From: Proteiniphilum sp. X52 | GTDB lineage: Bacteria; Bacteroidota; Bacteroidia; Bacteroidales; Dysgonomonadaceae | DNA: 64,000 bases | Assembly: GCF_003712195.1 (NCBI RefSeq) | Contig: NZ_RDSD01000001.1 | Location: 62,001 to 126,000, forward strand | Reading direction: 5' to 3' | Shown: piece after piece, positions 16,868 through 29,303 of the stretch | Numbering within the stretch: the stretch's first letter is position 1 | Layout of the letters: each line of letters opens with the position of its first letter | The notes under the pieces: generated by a model | Database searches by the model: none | What the model was told of the DNA's origin: nothing | Seen by the model: the letters and a program-made list of their open reading frames with translations, nothing else | Made by a program: the position numbers and the translations under genes

Positions 16868-17866
16868 ATGAAAGAGTGGATAGACAGCGTGTTAAACCAT
16901 AAGAGGCGACAGGCCTTTCCATTGATCACCCATCCCGGAATTGAACTGATGGGTGCCACGGTAAAAAGTGCGGTCTCTGATGGAAGGGTGCAGTATGAAG
17001 CTATCAGAGCGGCGTCTGAAACATTCCATCTGTCGACCTGTAGCTCCATGATGGATCTGACAGTGGAGGCCGAAGCATTTGGTGCAAAGGTGAATATGCC
17101 TGAGGATGAAACACCGCGCGTGGTGGGAAGATTATTGAAGGAGATGTCCGACGTGGAGCAACTGCAAGTGCCGGCTTTGGATCAGGGGCGTCTGCCTGCT
17201 TATCTGCTGGCAAATCAATTGTGTGTCAGTAATATCAAGGAGAGAACGCTCTTTTCAGGATGTATCGGCCCCTTTTCTTTAGCCGGCAGGTTGTACGACA
17301 TGTCAGAAATAATGGTTTCAATCTATACCGAGCCGGAGACAATTCTCTTGCTGCTCTCGAAATGTAGTGCCTTTTTGGTGGACTACTGCAAAGCGATGAA
17401 AAGTACGGGAACTGCCGGTGTTATTATGGCTGAACCCGCTGCAGGACTATTGTCGGATGAGGATTGCCGTCTCTATTCGTCCGATTTTGTGAAGCAAATT
17501 GTACAGGAGGTGCAAGATGATAATTTTACGGTCATCCTCCACAATTGCGGCAATAGCGGCCAATGTACCCAGGCAATGATAGAGAGTGGTGCCAATGCTT
17601 TGCATTTCGGCAACGCGATAGATATAACGGAAGCACTGAGTGAGTGCCCTCCCCACTTGATCGTGATGGGAAACCTTGATCCTGTAAGTCTGTTCAAACA
17701 GTCCAATCCCGATCAAGTAAAACAGTCGACCTTGGAACTATTAAATCGTACAAAAAATTATCCTAACTTTGTGATATCCAGCGGATGCGATCTCCCTCCA
17801 CAAACCCCGCTGGAAAATATTCGCGCTTTTTTGGAGGCTGTAGAAGAGTTTAATCGCTCTATCTGA
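16868..17866 (+). CDS. Zinc-dependent corrinoid methyltransferase, URO-D superfamily (MtaA/MtbA-like)
   Basis: This 332-residue cytoplasmic protein has a TIM-barrel pattern. Characteristic stretches are 'GCIGPFSLAG', 'EPAAGLLSDEDC', 'HNCGNSGQ', 'ALHFGNAIDI' and 'VMGNLDP'. The zinc-thiolate site used to bind and activate a thiol acceptor is complete: His225, Cys227 and Cys307 ('SSGCD'). In methanogens such enzymes pass methyl groups from a corrinoid protein to coenzyme M. Bacteroidales do not use coenzyme M, so the acceptor here may be homocysteine or another thiol (inference). It is 11 bases after the corrinoid gene and 12 bases before the activator gene, which makes a tight three-gene unit. 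Confidence 0.88.
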   Translation: MKEWIDSVLNHKRRQAFPLITHPGIELMGATVKSAVSDGRVQYEAIRAASETFHLSTCSSMMDLTVEAEAFGAKVNMPEDETPRVVGRLLKEMSDVEQLQVPALDQGRLPAYLLANQLCVSNIKERTLFSGCIGPFSLAGRLYDMSEIMVSIYTEPETILLLLSKCSAFLVDYCKAMKSTGTAGVIMAEPAAGLLSDEDCRLYSSDFVKQIVQEVQDDNFTVILHNCGNSGQCTQAMIESGANALHFGNAIDITEALSECPPHLIVMGNLDPVSLFKQSNPDQVKQSTLELLNRTKNYPNFVISSGCDLPPQTPLENIRAFLEAVEEFNRSI

Positions 17867-17878
17867 AGGAGGTGACAG

Positions 17879-18598
17879 ATGTCGGATACATTTCAATATT
17901 TTCAGTTTGCGTTTCGGGAAGTCGGACCTGCTTCGGGCGAAATCTTCCGTTTTATTCAATCAACCGATATAGAAGATGAACACCCTGCAAAGATTTTCGT
18001 CCACCAGATAAGGGAAAAATTGAAATATATAGAAGGAATTTCAGGAGGTTATCTGATAAAAAAAAACAGCCCTGTTTCCGTGAAACAGGGTAGTGTACAG
18101 ATCGACCAAACTGAATTACAAATAGGCCGCCAGATTTCAGATTATCTCAAAGAAGCTTCTTCCATGGCTCTTTTTGTCTGTAGTGCAGGGCCGGTTTTCA
18201 CGGATATGATCAATGAGCAGAGTCAACAGGGGAATATCATGGAGGCATACCTTCTTGATGCAATCGGTTCGTTGACAGTGGAAAAGGCGATGGATCATGT
18301 TCAACAGGTGCTTTCCGATGAAATGCGGCAAAGGGGCATGCATATCAGCAACAGATACAGTCCGGGCTACTGTAACTGGGAGCTGCAGGAGCAGAAAAAA
18401 TTGTTTTCACTTATTGGCAGAAATCCGGTAGGTGTGACTCTCACGGACTCCTCTCTTATGATTCCGGCAAAATCAGTGAGTGGGATTATAGGTATTGGAC
18501 GCAACCTGAGGAAACGTGCATATGGTTGTAAGATATGTAATAACAGTACCTGCACATATAGAAAAATAATTGATGAGCAAAATGAAGAATATAAATAA
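17879..18598 (+). CDS. MetH-type reductive-activation protein with C-terminal cysteine cluster
   Basis: This 239-residue protein corresponds to the free-standing form of the methionine-synthase activation domain, which binds S-adenosylmethionine and remethylates cobalamin that has become oxidised. 'NRYSPGYCNWEL' begins near residue 158 (Arg159) and is followed by 'GVTLTDSSLMIPAKSVSG', both matching the MetH domain. The C-terminus adds a cluster, Cys217-x2-Cys220-x4-Cys225, absent from MetH. It could bind an iron-sulphur centre that supplies the electron. This activator fits the corrinoid protein encoded two genes upstream. The downstream gene overlaps its end by about 26 bases, so translation may be coupled. 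Confidence 0.85.
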   Translation: MSDTFQYFQFAFREVGPASGEIFRFIQSTDIEDEHPAKIFVHQIREKLKYIEGISGGYLIKKNSPVSVKQGSVQIDQTELQIGRQISDYLKEASSMALFVCSAGPVFTDMINEQSQQGNIMEAYLLDAIGSLTVEKAMDHVQQVLSDEMRQRGMHISNRYSPGYCNWELQEQKKLFSLIGRNPVGVTLTDSSLMIPAKSVSGIIGIGRNLRKRAYGCKICNNSTCTYRKIIDEQNEEYK

Positions 18599-21500
18599 AA
18601 AAAGATTGTATCCAAGTATAATTCTCTTTTTACTGACCTCTCTCAATTGTATACATCTCCTTTCCCAAACGGTTGTTCCGCAATCAAAGATGGAGAAAGT
18701 ATATGAGGAGGTAAAAACACCCTATAAATACGGACTGGTGATCGCTCCCGGAACAAATAACGAGAAAATGGATTGCCCCACCGTCTTCCGCAAGGGTGAT
18801 AAATGGTATATGACCTATCTTCGCTATGATGGTCAATCCGGCAAAGATGGACGGGGATATGAGACATGGCTGGCTGAAAGTGACGATTTGTTACAGTGGA
18901 AAACATTGGGACGGATACTCTCTTTTCGTGATGGAAAGTGGGATGAGAATCAGCGTGGCGGCTATCCTGCATTGGAAGATCATACCTGGGGCGGCAGCTA
19001 CGAATTGAATACCTTCGATAATAAGTATTGGATGACTTATATCGGGGGAGCCGAAAGGGGGTACGAGACAGGCCCGTTGAAGATAGGGGTTGCCTACACG
19101 GACAAGGATCCTTCCGTAGCCCATGAATGGCAGGGTTTCGATCGACCCGGGATGTCGCCGAACGACAAAGAGGCGCAATGGTTCGAAAATATCATCCAAT
19201 ATAAAAGCAGCGTGTTTTGGGATAAAACCGGGAAATTCGGTAAGCCGTTTGTTATGTTCTATAACGCCGGCGGGATCAATCCGGAAAACAATGTGAAGGC
19301 CGAGAGAATAGGTATTGCCTATTCCGATGATATGGTCAACTGGGAACGCTATGAGAATAATCCCGTCTTTTCTCATGAAGAGGGGATCACCGGTGACGCA
19401 CACATTCAAAAGATGGGCGACCTGTACGTGATGTTTTATTTTGGAGCATTTCGTGCGGACCGGAAATACAAAGCATTCAATACTTTTTCCTGTTCCTATG
19501 ATCTGGTAAACTGGACCGATTGGAATGGTGATGATCTGATTGTACCCTCGAAAGACTATGACAACCTGTTCGCTCATAAATCTTACCTGATCAAGCATGA
19601 CGGCGTTGTGTATCATTTTTATTGTGCCGTCAATGAGCATGACCAGCGGGGGATCGCGGTTGCGGTCTCCAGGCCGGTGGGGCGGTCAAAGTTGAGATTC
19701 CCCGAACCGGAGCAGAAAGGGAAAAGAGGGATTATAGCACTTGATAAGGATTGGTATACCATTGCTGCGGAAGAAAACAGTGGTCAGTACGATGCTTTTA
19801 CCGTGGATAGTAACTGGATAAAAGTGGATATCCCTCACAATTGGGATGATTATCATGGTTATCGCCAACATCTTCATGGAAACAGGCATGGAAATGCATG
19901 GTATATGAAAGAGTTCTTTTTGCCGGAATATGATACCGATAAACGGTTTTTTATCCGTTTTGAAGGGGTTGGCACCTATGCTACGGTCTCTTTAAACGGA
20001 AAAGATCTTGGCCGCCATCCGGGGGGAAGAACTACTTTTACGCTGGATGTGACGGATGCTGTCAATAAAGGGGAGAATAATATCCTTACGGTGAAAGCCG
20101 AACATCCGTCGTTTATCACCAATATGCCCTGGGTATGCGGAGGATGTTCTTCCGAATGGGGTTTCTCCGAAGGATCGCAACCGATGGGGATATTTCGTCC
20201 TGTGGTGTTGGAGGTAGTCGATAAAGTCAGAATAGAGCCGTTTGGTGTACATATCTGGAATAACGATACCCGGTTGTTACATATCGAGACAGAGATAAAA
20301 AATTATAGTGATAACGAAGAAACATTCGAACTGGTCACCAGATTGAACGACGATAACGGCATTGCTGTATTCCGCTTATCCGACACGATTATGCTGCAAC
20401 CGGGTGAAACCAGGGTTATCAAACAGGTCAGTCCTGAAATAAAAGATGCCCGCCTGTGGTCTGTGGAAGATCCATACCTTTATCGGCTTGCATCGGTATT
20501 GAAGAGAAACGGGGCCACCACAGATGAAGTGACCACCCCTTACGGAATACGAACAGTCAGTTGGCCGGTTATACGAAATGACGGTGATCCCACTTTTCAT
20601 CTGAACGGTCAATCCTTCTTCCTGAACGGTACGGCTGAATACGAACACCGGTTCGGACAGTCGCATGCTTTTTCGAAAGAAGAGATACAGGCAAGGGTCA
20701 GACAGATACAGGATGCCGGGTTCAATGCGTTCAGGGATGCCCATCAGCCTCATAACCTGTTGTATAAGGAGGCCTGGGATAAGAACGGTATTCTTTTCTG
20801 GCCGCAGTTTTCTGCCCACATCTGGTATGATACGCCGGAATTCCGGGAAAACTTCAAACAACTGCTTCGTCAATGGGTAAAAGAGCGGCGAAATTCACCG
20901 TCGGTGATCATGTGGGGATTACAAAATGAGAGCGTGCTTCCTAAAGAATTTGCCGAGGAATGCGTCGCCATTATCCGGGATATGGATCCTACGGCAACCG
21001 TCCAGCGGGTCATTACAACCTGTAACGGTGGTCAGGGGACCGACTGGAACGTTGTACAGAACTGGTCGGGTACCTATGGAGGCGATCCGGATAATTATGC
21101 CAATGAGTTGAAAATACAGTTGTTGAACGGGGAATATGGCGCCTGGCGCTCTCTCGATTTTCATGCCGAAGGTGATTTCGAACAGGATGGCCCCTGGAGT
21201 GAAGACAGAATGTCCCTGTTGATGGAGCAGAAGGTGCGGTTGGCAGAAACCGTGAGAGACAGCGTCATCGGACAATTTCAATGGATATTCAATTCGCATG
21301 ACAATCCCGGAAGAAGACATCCCGATGAGGGATACCGTGTCATCGACAAGATAGGGCCGGTAAACTATAAGGGTTTGCTCACATCATGGGGAGAGCCGTT
21401 GGATGTATATTATATGTACCGCTCGAACTATGCCCCGCCAAAAGCAGATCCTATGGTTTATATCGTATCCCATACCTGGGCCGATAGATGGAGTTCGCCC

Positions 21501-22802
21501 GGAAAAAAGGATGGTATACGTGTCTTTTCAAACTGCGATGAAGTGGAACTTTTTAATGATATCCACTCGGAATCACTGGGGCGGCAAAAAAGAGGCGCCA
21601 AAGGTACACACTTCGTTTGGAATAATGCGGATATCAAGTACAATGTGCTTTATGCCGTTGGCTACGTGGATGGCAAGCCGGTAGCAAAAGACTGTCTCGT
21701 ATTGGATAATCTGGAACAATCCCCTAATTTTGAGAAGCTTTATCAGGATGCCCGGCCGATATTAAAGGCGGAAGAGGGTTATCATTATATTTATCGTGTC
21801 AATTGCGGTGGAGATGCCTATGTGGATGAATTCGGACAGGAGTGGAGTGCCGATATTGCAAGGAAGGATAATGGAAGCTGGGGTTCGGTCTCCTGGGCGG
21901 ATGATTTTGAAGATGTGAATCCTTACCAGGGAAGCCAACGTTATACCACAGATCCGATAAAAGGTATCAGGGATTGGAAACTGTTCGGACAGTTTCGGTA
22001 TGGCCGTCACAAACTGGCATACCATTTTCCTCTTCCCGACGGAAAATACAGGGTGGAGCTCTATTTTGCAGAACCCTGGTATGGCACTGGTGGAAACAAT
22101 GATTGTGAAGGATACCGGATATTTGATGTTGCACTCAACGACTCCGTCTATATAGACGATTTGGATATATGGGCAGAAGCAGGACATGACACGGCATATA
22201 AACAGGTGATCGATGCTGAAATAGTGGGAGGTGAACTGAAAATCTCCTTTCCGGAAGTAAAAGCAGGGCAGGCGGTAATCTCAGCAATAGCCATTGCTTC
22301 CGAATATCCCGGTATTGAGCCTGCAAAAGTATCCCCCGCTGCAGGATGGTCATGGAATAATATCGACAGAATTGCCAAAACCCCTGTAGAAACATTGCCG
22401 GAAGGAGATGACGGCAGAACAGCGACCCTGTATCCGGCAGAAGAAGCGGATATCGACGGAACCACAGAAAAGAGTGAGGTGAGAAACAGGACGTCAATCG
22501 GTTTTACAGGTGACAGGCAAGGCGCTATTACATGGGATGTTTTTACCGGTGTAGCCAATATCTACGCCTTCAGATTTTCCTATATGAATACAAGTGGCGC
22601 GCCCAAAGAGGTGCGATTCAGACTGATCGTTGAAGATGGAACGGTATTGAAAGATGATTTGATCACTTTCCCGATGGAAAATGAGAAATGGCGTACATTG
22701 AATACAAGTACCGGTGGTTATATCAATGCCGGGCGTTATAAAGTAGAATTGTCGTCGGAAAATATGAACGGTTTGAGATTGAATTCTCTGACTGTACAAT
22801 AA
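18573..22802 (+). CDS. Multidomain exported glycosidase: GH43/32-like propeller + GH2 + malectin
   Basis: ATG codons at 18573 and 18582 are the likely starts, and both overlap the end of the previous gene. From 18573 the protein has 1409 residues with a signal segment near 12-32. Residues about 50-380 form a five-bladed-propeller module with 'DCPTVFRKGDKWYMTYL' and repeated 'W.R...NNPVF' elements. Residues about 390-1000 are a GH2 enzyme with acid/base Glu786 ('GLQNES') and nucleophile Glu854 ('NGEYG'). Residues about 1065-1235 resemble malectin ('VNCGGDAYVD', 'RVELYFAEPWYG'), and a C-terminal beta domain follows. GH2 members cleave beta-galactosides, beta-glucuronides or alpha-L-arabinopyranosides. 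The exact substrate and the activity of the propeller are unknown. Confidence 0.8.
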   Translation: MSKMKNINKKRLYPSIILFLLTSLNCIHLLSQTVVPQSKMEKVYEEVKTPYKYGLVIAPGTNNEKMDCPTVFRKGDKWYMTYLRYDGQSGKDGRGYETWLAESDDLLQWKTLGRILSFRDGKWDENQRGGYPALEDHTWGGSYELNTFDNKYWMTYIGGAERGYETGPLKIGVAYTDKDPSVAHEWQGFDRPGMSPNDKEAQWFENIIQYKSSVFWDKTGKFGKPFVMFYNAGGINPENNVKAERIGIAYSDDMVNWERYENNPVFSHEEGITGDAHIQKMGDLYVMFYFGAFRADRKYKAFNTFSCSYDLVNWTDWNGDDLIVPSKDYDNLFAHKSYLIKHDGVVYHFYCAVNEHDQRGIAVAVSRPVGRSKLRFPEPEQKGKRGIIALDKDWYTIAAEENSGQYDAFTVDSNWIKVDIPHNWDDYHGYRQHLHGNRHGNAWYMKEFFLPEYDTDKRFFIRFEGVGTYATVSLNGKDLGRHPGGRTTFTLDVTDAVNKGENNILTVKAEHPSFITNMPWVCGGCSSEWGFSEGSQPMGIFRPVVLEVVDKVRIEPFGVHIWNNDTRLLHIETEIKNYSDNEETFELVTRLNDDNGIAVFRLSDTIMLQPGETRVIKQVSPEIKDARLWSVEDPYLYRLASVLKRNGATTDEVTTPYGIRTVSWPVIRNDGDPTFHLNGQSFFLNGTAEYEHRFGQSHAFSKEEIQARVRQIQDAGFNAFRDAHQPHNLLYKEAWDKNGILFWPQFSAHIWYDTPEFRENFKQLLRQWVKERRNSPSVIMWGLQNESVLPKEFAEECVAIIRDMDPTATVQRVITTCNGGQGTDWNVVQNWSGTYGGDPDNYANELKIQLLNGEYGAWRSLDFHAEGDFEQDGPWSEDRMSLLMEQKVRLAETVRDSVIGQFQWIFNSHDNPGRRHPDEGYRVIDKIGPVNYKGLLTSWGEPLDVYYMYRSNYAPPKADPMVYIVSHTWADRWSSPGKKDGIRVFSNCDEVELFNDIHSESLGRQKRGAKGTHFVWNNADIKYNVLYAVGYVDGKPVAKDCLVLDNLEQSPNFEKLYQDARPILKAEEGYHYIYRVNCGGDAYVDEFGQEWSADIARKDNGSWGSVSWADDFEDVNPYQGSQRYTTDPIKGIRDWKLFGQFRYGRHKLAYHFPLPDGKYRVELYFAEPWYGTGGNNDCEGYRIFDVALNDSVYIDDLDIWAEAGHDTAYKQVIDAEIVGGELKISFPEVKAGQAVISAIAIASEYPGIEPAKVSPAAGWSWNNIDRIAKTPVETLPEGDDGRTATLYPAEEADIDGTTEKSEVRNRTSIGFTGDRQGAITWDVFTGVANIYAFRFSYMNTSGAPKEVRFRLIVEDGTVLKDDLITFPMENEKWRTLNTSTGGYINAGRYKVELSSENMNGLRLNSLTVQ

Positions 22803-22822
22803 AGTGTTAAAGTATTGGTATT

Positions 22823-22866
22823 TATGCAACTAAATTTTCGACTGACGATATTTTGTGACCCATCTA
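22823..22866 (+). repeat. Half copy of the locus palindromic element
   Basis: The stretch 'atgcaactaaa..' through 'gatattttgtgacccat' matches the left arm of the full copy at 32696 almost base for base. The hairpin and second arm are missing. It fills most of the 76-base gap between two GH2 genes. Confidence 0.7.
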
Positions 22867-22878
22867 AATTAAAAATAA

Positions 22879-26151
<3,273 letters not shown>

Positions 26152-26208
26152 ATGGGTACAAATGACGGTTATAAACGTCTCTCAAAAAACAGATATTATA
26201 TACTTACT

Positions 26209-26412
26209 TAAGTTTCGTATGCAAATTTAATAGTGTATGCAACTAAAAAGGAGACCTTTAGATATTTTATGGGGACCCATAGTGCTTGATGAGTGTCAAA
26301 AGAGTAGTTGTCTGAGCGAAGCGAGTTCTACTCTTTTAGCGAGCACTATTATGGGTCATAAAATATTGTCAGTCGGAGATTTTAGTTGCAATTACACGAA
26401 TTACGAAACTTA
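26209..26412 (+). repeat. Palindromic intergenic element, full copy 1
   Basis: About 204 bases bounded by perfect inverted ends, TAAGTTTCGTA (26209-26219) and TACGAAACTTA (26402-26412). Inside are imperfectly complementary arms, each containing TGCAACTAAAA and ..ATATTTTATG..ACCCATA. The centre is a hairpin with paired blocks TAGTGCT/AGCACTA and AAAAGAGTAG/CTACTCTTTT around the loop sequence tgagcgaagcgagtt. It has no coding capacity and lies between two GH2 genes. It could be a MITE-like element or a structured RNA or terminator. A second full copy occurs in inverted orientation at 32696. Confidence 0.85.
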
Positions 26413-26432
26413 AAATACTTACGATTACTTCT

Positions 26433-29303
26433 ATGCGGACTAAATTTCTTTTATGCTACGTAGTATGCATCCTCTTGGCTGCGAACTTTTCTTTTTTGTA
26501 CGCACAAAAAAGCGCCCCGAAAACGGTGATTGAGTATCTCTCCGGAAAAGGCGCCGATGATGCGGTAGACTGGGATTTTTATGTTACCGGGGGTATGAAT
26601 TCGGGAGAATGGACTACCATCAAGGTTCCATCATGCTGGGAAACACAGGGTTTCGGACAGTTTCAGTACGGGATCTCTTTTTATGGAAAACCGTTTCCCG
26701 AAGGAATTGCCAAAGAAGAAGGGAGGTACAAATACGAATTTGAAGCTCCGGAAGAATGGAGAAACCGCCATATCCGGCTTGTGTTTGAAGCGTCGATGAC
26801 CGACACCGAAGTTCGGTTAAACGGATTGAAAGCCGGCCCAACCCATCAGGGTGGGTTTTACCGTTTTTCCTACGATGTGACCGATAAGTTGAGATACGGT
26901 GGAAAGAATCTGTTGGAAGTAACCGTAAAAAAGGAATCGGAGAACGCAAGTGTGAATCTGGCGGAACGGAGAGCCGATTACTGGAATTTCGGCGGGATCA
27001 TCCGTCCTGTATTTTTAGAGATCAAACCGGTCCGGCATATTCACAGAACCGCCATCAAGGCAGAAGCCGACGGATCATTTACAGCAGAATGTTATCTGGG
27101 AAATGCGGTGTCGGACGCGTTGAGTATCAAAGCAGAGATTTTCGATGCGGCAGGCCGTAAGGTTCGTGAGACCGTCTCGCCAATAAAAAAAGGAAGCGAC
27201 TGGACGACCGTTTCCATGCATGTACCGACTCCTGCATTGTGGACTGCCGAGACCCCGAACCTTTACACAGTGCAATTTTCATTGACAGGAGATGCGGGTG
27301 AGATCCTTCATCAGACTGAAGAGCGATTCGGTTTCAGAACCATAGAGGTCAGAGAAAGTGACGGGCTCTATATCAATGGTGTAAAGGTGAATATCCGGGG
27401 AATCAACAGGCACAGTTTCCGTCCTGAAACCGGCCGCACACTGGACCGTGAAAAAAATTACGAAGATGTACGTCTGATCAGGGAGATGAATATGAATGCT
27501 GTCCGGCTTTCCCATTATCCTGCCGATCCGGAGTTCCTTGAAGCCTGTGATGAGTTGGGGCTGTATGTGATGAACGAATTGGCCGGCTGGCATGGTAAAT
27601 ACGATACGCCTATCGGGAAAAAGCTGGTAGAGTCACTGGTTACCCGCGACGTGAATCATCCCTCTGTCATCTGGTGGAGCAACGGCAATGAAAAAGGATG
27701 GAATACCGAACTGGATGGTGAGTATCACAGATGGGACCCGCAACAACGTCCTGTACTGCATCCGCAAGGTAATTTCGGAGGCTTTGAAACAATGCACTAT
27801 CGTTCGTATGGCGAAACGCAGGAATATCTGCGTTTGCCGGAGATATTCATGCCCACCGAGATTTTGCATGGATTGTACGATGGCGGTCATGGTGCAGGAT
27901 TATACGACTATTGGGAGATGATGCGCAATCATCCCCGTTGTGCCGGAGCGTTTTTATGGGTTTTTGCCGATGAAGGCGTAAAGAGGGTAGATGAAGACGG
28001 GCGGATCGATAACCAGGGTAATTATGCGGCCGATGGTATTGTGGGACCCCATCACGAAAAGGAAGGCAGCTTTTATACCGTGAAAGAGATCTGGTCGCCC
28101 GTACAGATCATGAATGAACGTATCGGAAAAGATTTCGATGGCAACTTTGTTGTAGAGAACCGGTATGATTTTACCAGCCTGAATGCGTGTACCTTTAAAT
28201 GGGAACAGGTTTCGTTCCCTTCCGTATTCAATGCCGGGGACGATGTTTCCGTCATACGAAGCGGTAGTCTCAGGGGAAGTGATATCGCCCCGCATGAGAG
28301 TGGAGTAATGTCGATCAATATGCCGCCCTTCAGTGATAAGGTGAATGGTTTGTTTGTAACGGTCATCGATAAATTCGGAGAGGAGCTTTGGCGGTGGAGC
28401 TGGAGAATCGAAGGAACTGAAAAGAGCAGTGCGGAGGTAAGCAAAAGCGGTACCAGGGCATCCTATGATGAAACAGCGAATCATATCATCCTCTCGGCAT
28501 CCGGCAGGAAATATACTTTTAATAAGGGAAACGGTTATTTAGAGCAGGTTGAAGCGGATGGGCGCAGCATATCTTTTGGCAATGGCCCGAGATTTTTCGG
28601 TGTCCGGAGAGGAGACCGGTCGTTCGATCAATTCTACAATCACGATGATCCGGATGCCAGAAGCGCAGAGAGGATATACAAGGAATTTGAGGATGCCGCC
28701 CGTCTCGATACCGTTTTTGTAAGTGAAGAGGGTGACAGGCGCACATTGCACGTTCTCTATAAACTGGGGAATATGAAAGAAGCGGCATGGACAGTGATGC
28801 CCGATGGTACAGTCGAATTGAATTATACCTATAATTTCAATGGGGTGGTAGATATGATGGGTGTTCGTTTTGATTATCCTGAGGAAAAAGTTGTCGGTAA
28901 GCGATGGCTCGGAGACGGCCCTTACCGGGTTTGGCAAAACAGGCTTCACGGTACAACTTACAATGTCTGGGAAAATAAATATAACGACCCGGTGCCCGGT
29001 GAATCATTTACCTATCCCGAATTCAAGGGTTATTTTGCCAATTGCAGTTGGATGAATATTGAGACGCAGGAAGGGGTCATCTCGATCTCCAATGAGACGC
29101 CGGATGCATATATTGGTGTTTATCAGCCCCGTGACGGCAGGGATGCCCTGTTATATACTTTCCCCGACAGCGGAATATCGATACTGGATGTAATTCCCCC
29201 TGTACGTAACAAAGTAAATACGACCGATCTTATCGGGCCATCGTCACAACCAAAGTGGGCGAACGGGGACAAAAGCGGAAGAATTATTTTAAGATTTCAT
29301 TGA
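26433..29303 (+). CDS. GH2-family glycosidase, exported
   Basis: This 956-residue protein has a signal peptide at residues 1-24 ending 'FLYAQ'. It has the GH2 order of jelly-roll domain ('VPSCWETQGFGQFQYG', 'RRADYWNFGGIIRPV'), immunoglobulin-like domain, TIM barrel and C-terminal beta domains. The acid/base is Glu420 in 'NGNEKGWN'. The likely nucleophile is Glu476 in 'PTEILHG', a less common context than the LacZ type. The divergent nucleophile region suggests a substrate other than simple beta-galactosides. It forms a two-gene cassette with the GH106 gene: its TGA overlaps the next ATG by one base. The pair is bracketed by inverted copies of the palindromic element. Confidence 0.85.
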   Translation: MRTKFLLCYVVCILLAANFSFLYAQKSAPKTVIEYLSGKGADDAVDWDFYVTGGMNSGEWTTIKVPSCWETQGFGQFQYGISFYGKPFPEGIAKEEGRYKYEFEAPEEWRNRHIRLVFEASMTDTEVRLNGLKAGPTHQGGFYRFSYDVTDKLRYGGKNLLEVTVKKESENASVNLAERRADYWNFGGIIRPVFLEIKPVRHIHRTAIKAEADGSFTAECYLGNAVSDALSIKAEIFDAAGRKVRETVSPIKKGSDWTTVSMHVPTPALWTAETPNLYTVQFSLTGDAGEILHQTEERFGFRTIEVRESDGLYINGVKVNIRGINRHSFRPETGRTLDREKNYEDVRLIREMNMNAVRLSHYPADPEFLEACDELGLYVMNELAGWHGKYDTPIGKKLVESLVTRDVNHPSVIWWSNGNEKGWNTELDGEYHRWDPQQRPVLHPQGNFGGFETMHYRSYGETQEYLRLPEIFMPTEILHGLYDGGHGAGLYDYWEMMRNHPRCAGAFLWVFADEGVKRVDEDGRIDNQGNYAADGIVGPHHEKEGSFYTVKEIWSPVQIMNERIGKDFDGNFVVENRYDFTSLNACTFKWEQVSFPSVFNAGDDVSVIRSGSLRGSDIAPHESGVMSINMPPFSDKVNGLFVTVIDKFGEELWRWSWRIEGTEKSSAEVSKSGTRASYDETANHIILSASGRKYTFNKGNGYLEQVEADGRSISFGNGPRFFGVRRGDRSFDQFYNHDDPDARSAERIYKEFEDAARLDTVFVSEEGDRRTLHVLYKLGNMKEAAWTVMPDGTVELNYTYNFNGVVDMMGVRFDYPEEKVVGKRWLGDGPYRVWQNRLHGTTYNVWENKYNDPVPGESFTYPEFKGYFANCSWMNIETQEGVISISNETPDAYIGVYQPRDGRDALLYTFPDSGISILDVIPPVRNKVNTTDLIGPSSQPKWANGDKSGRIILRFH

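Noticed and set aside
29255-29302. Earlier start for the GH106 gene inside the GH2 gene
   Set aside because: The resulting 16 residues would precede the lipoprotein signal. The overlapping TGATG at 29301-29305 gives a better start.
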